From assembly GCA_946616365.1 (NCBI GenBank), contig CAMOIX010000034.1:1-27649 (forward strand): 27,649 bases of DNA, given 5' to 3'. The notes under the pieces were generated by a model. It saw nothing but the letters and a program-made list of their open reading frames with translations, was not told where the DNA came from and did no database searches. This document shows positions 23,406 through 27,649 of this stretch, in pieces. The translations under genes and the position numbers were made by a program. Every line of letters begins with the position of its first letter. Position 1 is the stretch's first letter. The DNA comes from AC2028 sp002373595. Lineage in GTDB: Bacteria > Bacillota > Clostridia > Lachnospirales > Lachnospiraceae.

Positions 23406-23672
23406 ATGATCAACAAAGAGAAGAAAACAGCAATCATGAATGAGTACGCTCGTACTCCCGGCGACACCGGATCACCTGAGGTTCAGGTGGCAGTCCTTAC
23501 CGCAAGGATCGGCGAGCTCACCGAGCACCTTAAGGCAAACCCCAAGGATCACCACTCCAGACGCGGAATGCTCAAGCTTGTAGGACAGAGACGCGGACTT
23601 CTTGATTACCTCAAGGAGAAGGACATCGAGAGATACAGAGCACTTATCGAGAAGCTCGGACTCAGAAAGTAA
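23406..23672 (+). CDS. rpsO: 30S ribosomal protein S15
   Basis: An 88-residue protein that binds 16S rRNA helices 20-22 early in small-subunit assembly. The sequence contains the hallmarks EYARTPGDTGSPEVQVAVL, ARIGELTEHLK, DHHSRRGMLKLVGQRR and LLDYLK. The frame is open from 23373, but AGGAGG just before ATG 23406 and the canonical N-terminus MINKEKK fix the start. It has its own promoter and terminator and is followed by pnp, the usual pairing. Confidence 0.98.
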   Translation: MINKEKKTAIMNEYARTPGDTGSPEVQVAVLTARIGELTEHLKANPKDHHSRRGMLKLVGQRRGLLDYLKEKDIERYRALIEKLGLRK

Positions 23673-23681
23673 TAAGTTAAT

Positions 23682-23716
23682 AAAAGAGGGACTGCGGGAC
23701 CGCGGTTCCCTCTTTT
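23682..23716 (+). terminator. rpsO intrinsic terminator
   Basis: AAAAGAGGGA (23682-23691) pairs with TCCCTCTTTT (23707-23716), with an inner GCGG-GA-CCGC stem. The T-run is part of the 3' arm. The mirror A-run suggests it may work in both directions. Confidence 0.85.
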
Positions 23717-23763
23717 CATATTAAAAAACTTATAAATCATTATTTTCCGGACCGAAAGGATGA

Positions 23764-23816
23764 CCGAAATTACTCAAATGCATATGATCTTTTCATACGT
23801 ATCTGAGTGGTTTCGG
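23764..23816 (+). promoter_or_regulatory. Long pnp leader hairpin
   Basis: CCGAAATTACTCA (23764-23776) pairs with TGAGTGGTTTCGG (23804-23816) with two U-G pairs. The stem continues inward through ATGCATATGA and TCATACGTAT with one mismatch, about 23 pairs in all. It ends 34 bases before the pnp start. In E. coli a leader hairpin cut by RNase III is used by PNPase for autoregulation; a similar role here is inferred. No convincing separate promoter was found between 23717 and 23763. Confidence 0.6.
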
Positions 23817-23850
23817 AAGTCGCCTTAAGGTTCGGGGCAAAGGAGGAACT

Positions 23851-25941
23851 ATGTACCGGACTTATGAAATGCAACTCGCCGGCAGAACCCTTAAGGTCGA
23901 TATCGACCGCGTGGGCAAGCAGGCAAACGGATGCGCATTTATGCACTACGGTGATACCACCGTTCTTTCAACCGCAACCGCATCCGACAAGCCCAGGGAT
24001 GGCATTGATTTCTTCCCTCTTTCCGTTGAGTATGAGGAGAAGATGTATGCCGTAGGAAAGATTCCCGGAGGCTTCAACAAGAGAGAGGGCAAGGCAAGCG
24101 AGAATGCTATCCTTACCAGCCGTGTTATTGACCGCCCTATGAGACCTCTCTTCCCCAAGGATTACCGCAACGATGTAACGCTCAACAACATGGTAATGAG
24201 CGTTGATCCCGAGTGCCGTCCCGAGCTCGTAGCTATGCTCGGAGCAGCTATCTCGACCTGCATCTCCGATATTCCTTTTGACGGTCCCTGCGCTATGACT
24301 CAGATGGGACTTGTTAACGGAGAGCTTATCGTTAACCCCACACAGAAGCAGTGGAAAGAGGGAGACCTCAAGCTTACCGTTGCTTCCACCCGTGAGAAGG
24401 TCATCATGATCGAGGCAGGAGCAAATATCGTTCCCGAGGCCAAGATGATCGAAGCTATCTACAAGGCTCATGATGTCAACCAGACCATCATTGCTTTCAT
24501 CGACGATATTGTTGCTAAGGAAGGCAAGAAGAAGCATGAGTATACCAGCTGTGCGGTCCCTGCAGAGCTCTTTGACGAGATGAAGAGACTTGTTCCTCCC
24601 GAGGAGATGGAGAAGGCTGTCTTCACCGACGAGAAGCAGGTTAGAGAAGAGAATATCCGCGAGATCACTGCCAGACTCGAGGAGGCATTTGCAGAGAAGG
24701 AAGATTGGCTCGCAATCCTCGGAGAGGCTATTTATCAGTATGAGAAGAAGACCGTACGTAAGATGATCCTCAAGGATCACAAGCGTCCTGACGGCAGAGA
24801 GATCACCCAGATCAGACCTCTTGCAGCAGAGGTTGATCTCATCCCCCGCACTCACGGTTCTTCAATGTTCACCAGAGGACAGACTCAGATCTGCGATGTA
24901 TGTACCCTCGCACCTCTTTCCGAGTCTCAGAAGGTGGACGGACTTGATGAGAACGTTACCGAGAAGAGATATATGCATCACTACAACTTCCCTTCATACT
25001 CCGTAGGCGAGACCAAGCCCAGCCGCGGACCGGGAAGAAGAGAGATCGGTCACGGAGCACTCGCTGAGCGTGCACTCCTTCCTGTGCTTCCCAGCCCCGA
25101 GGAGTTCCCTTATGCGATCCGCTGCGTATCCGAGACCTTTGAGTCCAACGGATCCACTTCGATGGCTTCCACCTGCGCATCATGCATGTCCCTTATGGCA
25201 GCAGGTGTACCTATAAAGGCAATGGTAGCAGGAATTTCCTGCGGACTCGTTACCGGAGATACCGATGACGATTTCGTACTCCTTACCGATATCCAGGGAC
25301 TCGAGGACTTCTTCGGAGACATGGATTTCAAGGTAACCGGTACCACCGAGGGAATCACCGCTATCCAGATGGATATCAAGATCCACGGACTTACCAGGCC
25401 TATCGTAGAGGGCGCTATCGCAAGATGCCGTGAGGCCAGACTCTTCATCATGGACAACTGCATGAAGCCCGTTATCGCTGAGCCCAGAAAGACCGTTAAC
25501 GAGTATGCACCCAAGATCGTTTCCATGCAGATCGATCCCGATAAGATCGGTGATGTTGTCGGACAGCGCGGAAAGACGATCAACGAGATCATCGCACGCA
25601 CCGGCGTCAAGATCGATATCGATGACAGCGGACGCGTTGACGTATGCGGCGTAGACAAGGACGGAATGGACAAGGCTATCGAGATGATCAACATGATCGT
25701 ATCCGAGTTTGAGGAAGGCCGGATCTACAAGGGTAAGGTCGTTTCCATCAAGGAGTTCGGTGCGTTCGTAGAGTTCGCTCCCGGCAAGGAAGGCATGGTA
25801 CATATCTCCAAGATCGCTAAGGAGAGAGTAGAGCATGTTGAGGATTACCTCACCCTGGGAGACCAGGTAACCGTTAAGTGCCTCGGTAAGGACAAGATGG
25901 GACGTATAAGCTTCTCGATAAAGGATGCCCCTCAGAACTGA
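23851..25941 (+). CDS. pnp: Polyribonucleotide nucleotidyltransferase (PNPase)
   Basis: A 696-residue phosphorolytic 3'-5' exoribonuclease of the RNA degradation machinery. The first RNase PH-like domain (about 10-140) has MHYGDTTVLSTATAS and EGKASENAILTSRVIDRPMRPL; an all-helical linker follows. The catalytic second RNase PH domain (about 310-540) has RTHGSSMFTRGQTQ, GPGRREIGHGALAERAL and SNGSTSMASTCASCMSLM. The KH domain has the GxxG loop VVGQRGKTI, and the C-terminal S1 domain starts near YKGKVVSIKEFGAFVEF. Length is normal. AAAGGAGG lies just upstream of ATG 23851. Confidence 0.98.
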   Translation: MYRTYEMQLAGRTLKVDIDRVGKQANGCAFMHYGDTTVLSTATASDKPRDGIDFFPLSVEYEEKMYAVGKIPGGFNKREGKASENAILTSRVIDRPMRPLFPKDYRNDVTLNNMVMSVDPECRPELVAMLGAAISTCISDIPFDGPCAMTQMGLVNGELIVNPTQKQWKEGDLKLTVASTREKVIMIEAGANIVPEAKMIEAIYKAHDVNQTIIAFIDDIVAKEGKKKHEYTSCAVPAELFDEMKRLVPPEEMEKAVFTDEKQVREENIREITARLEEAFAEKEDWLAILGEAIYQYEKKTVRKMILKDHKRPDGREITQIRPLAAEVDLIPRTHGSSMFTRGQTQICDVCTLAPLSESQKVDGLDENVTEKRYMHHYNFPSYSVGETKPSRGPGRREIGHGALAERALLPVLPSPEEFPYAIRCVSETFESNGSTSMASTCASCMSLMAAGVPIKAMVAGISCGLVTGDTDDDFVLLTDIQGLEDFFGDMDFKVTGTTEGITAIQMDIKIHGLTRPIVEGAIARCREARLFIMDNCMKPVIAEPRKTVNEYAPKIVSMQIDPDKIGDVVGQRGKTINEIIARTGVKIDIDDSGRVDVCGVDKDGMDKAIEMINMIVSEFEEGRIYKGKVVSIKEFGAFVEFAPGKEGMVHISKIAKERVEHVEDYLTLGDQVTVKCLGKDKMGRISFSIKDAPQN

Positions 25942-25955
25942 TCATAAAGCTTTTC

Positions 25956-25988
25956 AATACCCGGGCGTATATGCGTCCGGGTATTTTT
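25956..25988 (+). terminator. pnp intrinsic terminator
   Basis: AATACCCGG (25956-25964) pairs with CCGGGTATT (25977-25985), with further GCG/CGT pairing inside, and a T-run at 25984-25988. It lies 15 bases after the pnp stop. Confidence 0.85.
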
Positions 25989-26017
25989 CTTAAAAGCATT
26001 TTGCGGAAAGGAGAGAC

Positions 26018-26908
26018 ATGTTCGGATATCTGACCGTCAACTTAAGTGAACTGAAGATGAAGGATATCGAAACCTATCGCGGTTTTTACTGTGGTACATG
26101 CAGAGAACTTGCGCATACCTACGGAAAGACCGGACAGGTCATCTTAAGTTACGATATCACTTTTCTCGCGATACTACTCTCGTCTCTGTATGAACCGGAG
26201 ACTGCAAGCAGCAAGGGGGTGTGCGTTCTTCATCCTGCGGGAGGAAGACTCAGGCTGCGCAATGCCTATACGGAGTATGCGGCTGATATGGGAGTGCTGC
26301 TTTCGTCACTTAAATGCGAAGACGATGAAAGAGACGATCACAAAGCGGCCGCAAAAATGCTTGGGAAAAAGCTGAAAAGAAGTCTTAAGAATGCCGGGAA
26401 AGGAAAACTTTCCGATGAGAGAAGGGCAAGACTTATCGAAAAGTCTGAAGCAATAAAAGGTCTTCTTTCGGAGCTTTACGATATGGAGAAGGCAGAGGAA
26501 AGAGATGCCGATGCTATTTCCGGTCAGTTCGGACGAGTGCTCTCCGAGGTGTTTCTCTACAGACAGGACGAGTGGAGCGATGAACTCTACATGATGGGAT
26601 TCTATCTCGGCAAATGGATATACCTGATGGATGCGTATGAGGATGCGGGAGAAGATCATATAAAGGGCCGCTATAATCCTTTTGCGGATAAAGTCACAGG
26701 TACGGAAAAGAGAAAGAACAAGACCACGGGAAGGACAGTTGTAAAGGCGGTATTTAAGGAGGGCTTTGAGGACGAATTCAAAGAACTCATGACCGTGCTT
26801 GCGGGAGATTTCTGCAGACAGTTTGAGAGACTTCCTTTGGTGGAATATACGGATATACTCAGGAATATACTTTATTCCGGAATATGGGCGAGGTATAAAA
26901 ATGCGTGA
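26018..26908 (+). CDS. DUF5685-like protein of unknown function
   Basis: A 296-residue soluble protein. The N-terminus MFGYLTVNLSELKMKDIETY followed by RGFYCGTCREL (Cys25, Cys28) and GQVILSYDITFLAILLSSLYEPE matches what I recall of DUF5685, a Clostridial family often beside a J-domain gene, as here. A Lys-rich helical middle (about 100-160) precedes LGKWIYLMDAYEDAGEDHIK and a YNPF motif, an Asp-rich helix pattern reminiscent of all-alpha prenyl-synthase-like proteins. The CxxC pair could bind metal. No function is known. AAAGGAGAG precedes the ATG. The stop overlaps the next start by eight bases, so the two products are probably made together. Confidence 0.75.
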   Translation: MFGYLTVNLSELKMKDIETYRGFYCGTCRELAHTYGKTGQVILSYDITFLAILLSSLYEPETASSKGVCVLHPAGGRLRLRNAYTEYAADMGVLLSSLKCEDDERDDHKAAAKMLGKKLKRSLKNAGKGKLSDERRARLIEKSEAIKGLLSELYDMEKAEERDADAISGQFGRVLSEVFLYRQDEWSDELYMMGFYLGKWIYLMDAYEDAGEDHIKGRYNPFADKVTGTEKRKNKTTGRTVVKAVFKEGFEDEFKELMTVLAGDFCRQFERLPLVEYTDILRNILYSGIWARYKNA

Positions 26909-27649
26909 TCCTTATGCAGTCCTCGGCGTACCCGGAAACGCTTCCGACGAGGATATCAAGAAAAAGTACAGAGAGCTGAGCCGTAAGTATCATCCCGATG
27001 CCAACATCAACAATCCCAACAGGGATAAAGCGGAGGAGATGTTCAAGGAGGTGCAGACCGCCTATGAACAGATCATCAAGGAGCGTGAGGAAGGCATCTA
27101 CGGAACGAGTGCAAAGTACGGAAGCACATACAGTTACGGAAGCTCCGCAGGATACGGAAGGACGAACAGTGGCAGTACATCACGTGCATCGTACGGCGAT
27201 CCGTACGGTGGGTTTAACGGTGCGGGTCACGGTTCATACGGTTCTTCGGGCGGGAGCACATCTACCGCACAGGGCGACTATGAGAACTACATGCGCGCAA
27301 CTGCGACATTCCTGAATAACGGATATTTCAACGAGGCGAGACATACTCTCGACAGTCTCGATCCAAACAAGAGGAATGCGATGTGGTACTATTACAGCGC
27401 TGTGGCACATGCCGGACTTAGGAATACCAATACCGCACTCGATCATGCGCGCAATGCCGTGCGGATGGAGCCGGGAAATAAAGAGTTTATGTCATTCTAC
27501 GAGCATATGATCTCAGAGGGCAGGTGGTATGAGAGTGTGAGCAATACATATGCGCATCCGTCGCCGATGGAAGGATCTGACAGATGCGTGAAGCTGTGCA
27601 TAGCGAATCTGCTTTGCCAGGTTTTATGCGGTGGCGGCATATTTTGGTG
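26901..27649 (+). CDS. J-domain protein, 3' end beyond the window
   Basis: At least 249 residues, open at the right edge. An N-terminal J domain (1-62) has DPYAVLGV, the helix DEDIKKKYRELSRKYHPD with the HPD motif at 31-33, and a helix III, so it should stimulate an Hsp70 (DnaK). A Gly/Ser/Tyr-rich linker (about 68-122) follows, then a helical TPR-like region (125-200: YFNEARHTLDSL, WYYYSAVAHAGL, ALDHARNAVRMEPGN). The last visible part is a Cys-rich hydrophobic stretch (229-249), probably the start of a membrane segment. It is not classical DnaJ: no zinc-finger repeats are seen. It overlaps the DUF5685-like gene, suggesting a functional pair. Confidence 0.88.
   Translation, partial: MRDPYAVLGVPGNASDEDIKKKYRELSRKYHPDANINNPNRDKAEEMFKEVQTAYEQIIKEREEGIYGTSAKYGSTYSYGSSAGYGRTNSGSTSRASYGDPYGGFNGAGHGSYGSSGGSTSTAQGDYENYMRATATFLNNGYFNEARHTLDSLDPNKRNAMWYYYSAVAHAGLRNTNTALDHARNAVRMEPGNKEFMSFYEHMISEGRWYESVSNTYAHPSPMEGSDRCVKLCIANLLCQVLCGGGIFW

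Noticed and set aside
1..27649. CRISPR array or phage module
   Set aside because: No regularly spaced direct repeats and no phage structural, integrase or cas genes were found on either strand.

Overview
The window looks like a chromosomal segment of a Clostridia species, most likely a Lachnospiraceae relative. The reasons are the gene order rimP-nusA-ylxR-ylxQ(L7Ae)-infB-rbfA-nrnA-truB-ribF followed by rpsO and pnp, a CIRCE-controlled groESL operon, Firmicute-type Shine-Dalgarno sequences, moderate GC, and small family genes I associate with this group (a DUF6020-like membrane protein, and a DUF5685-like gene next to a J-domain gene). No plasmid, phage or CRISPR signature was seen.

Layout. 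1-51: the 5' part of a tRNA-Pro on the minus strand, cut by the window edge, with a divergent promoter region behind it. 156-6657: a tightly overlapping five-gene operon (polytopic membrane protein, NodB-type deacetylase, TrmO, a small unknown protein, class A penicillin-binding protein). It ends in an intrinsic terminator that lies inside the 3' coding end of a convergent small coiled-coil gene. 7002-8465: a YigZ/IMPACT protein, then a promoter embedded in nested inverted repeats, then an unusual protein that joins a DUF1905-like N-terminus to a C39-like cysteine-protease C-terminus. 8500-10618: HrcA/CIRCE-regulated groES-groEL with a strong terminator.

10619-12859 is the accessory part. Two copies of a highly structured repeat sit in opposite orientation (cores 10729-10865 and 12606-12742, 135 of 137 bases identical by my reading). 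Between them is an AT-richer AAA-family ATPase gene with two palindromic operator-like sites over its promoter, plus remnants of degraded coding sequence. Each repeat copy folds on itself along its length. The outer arms differ between the copies but remain self-complementary within each copy, which is the pattern expected of a structure-conserving RNA or hairpin element. This is the best candidate for something undescribed in the window.

12860-27649 returns to core genes: a secreted SGNH hydrolase, then the translation/transcription operon rimP to ribF, with a secreted NlpC/P60 hydrolase overlapping its 3' end. After that come rpsO (near-consensus promoter and a structured leader resembling S15 autoregulatory leaders), pnp (long leader hairpin), a DUF5685-like gene and the start of a J-domain protein cut by the right edge. 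The large operon supplies ribosome maturation (RimP, RbfA), initiation (IF2), transcription elongation/termination (NusA), tRNA pseudouridylation (TruB), nanoRNA turnover (NrnA) and flavin cofactors (RibF).
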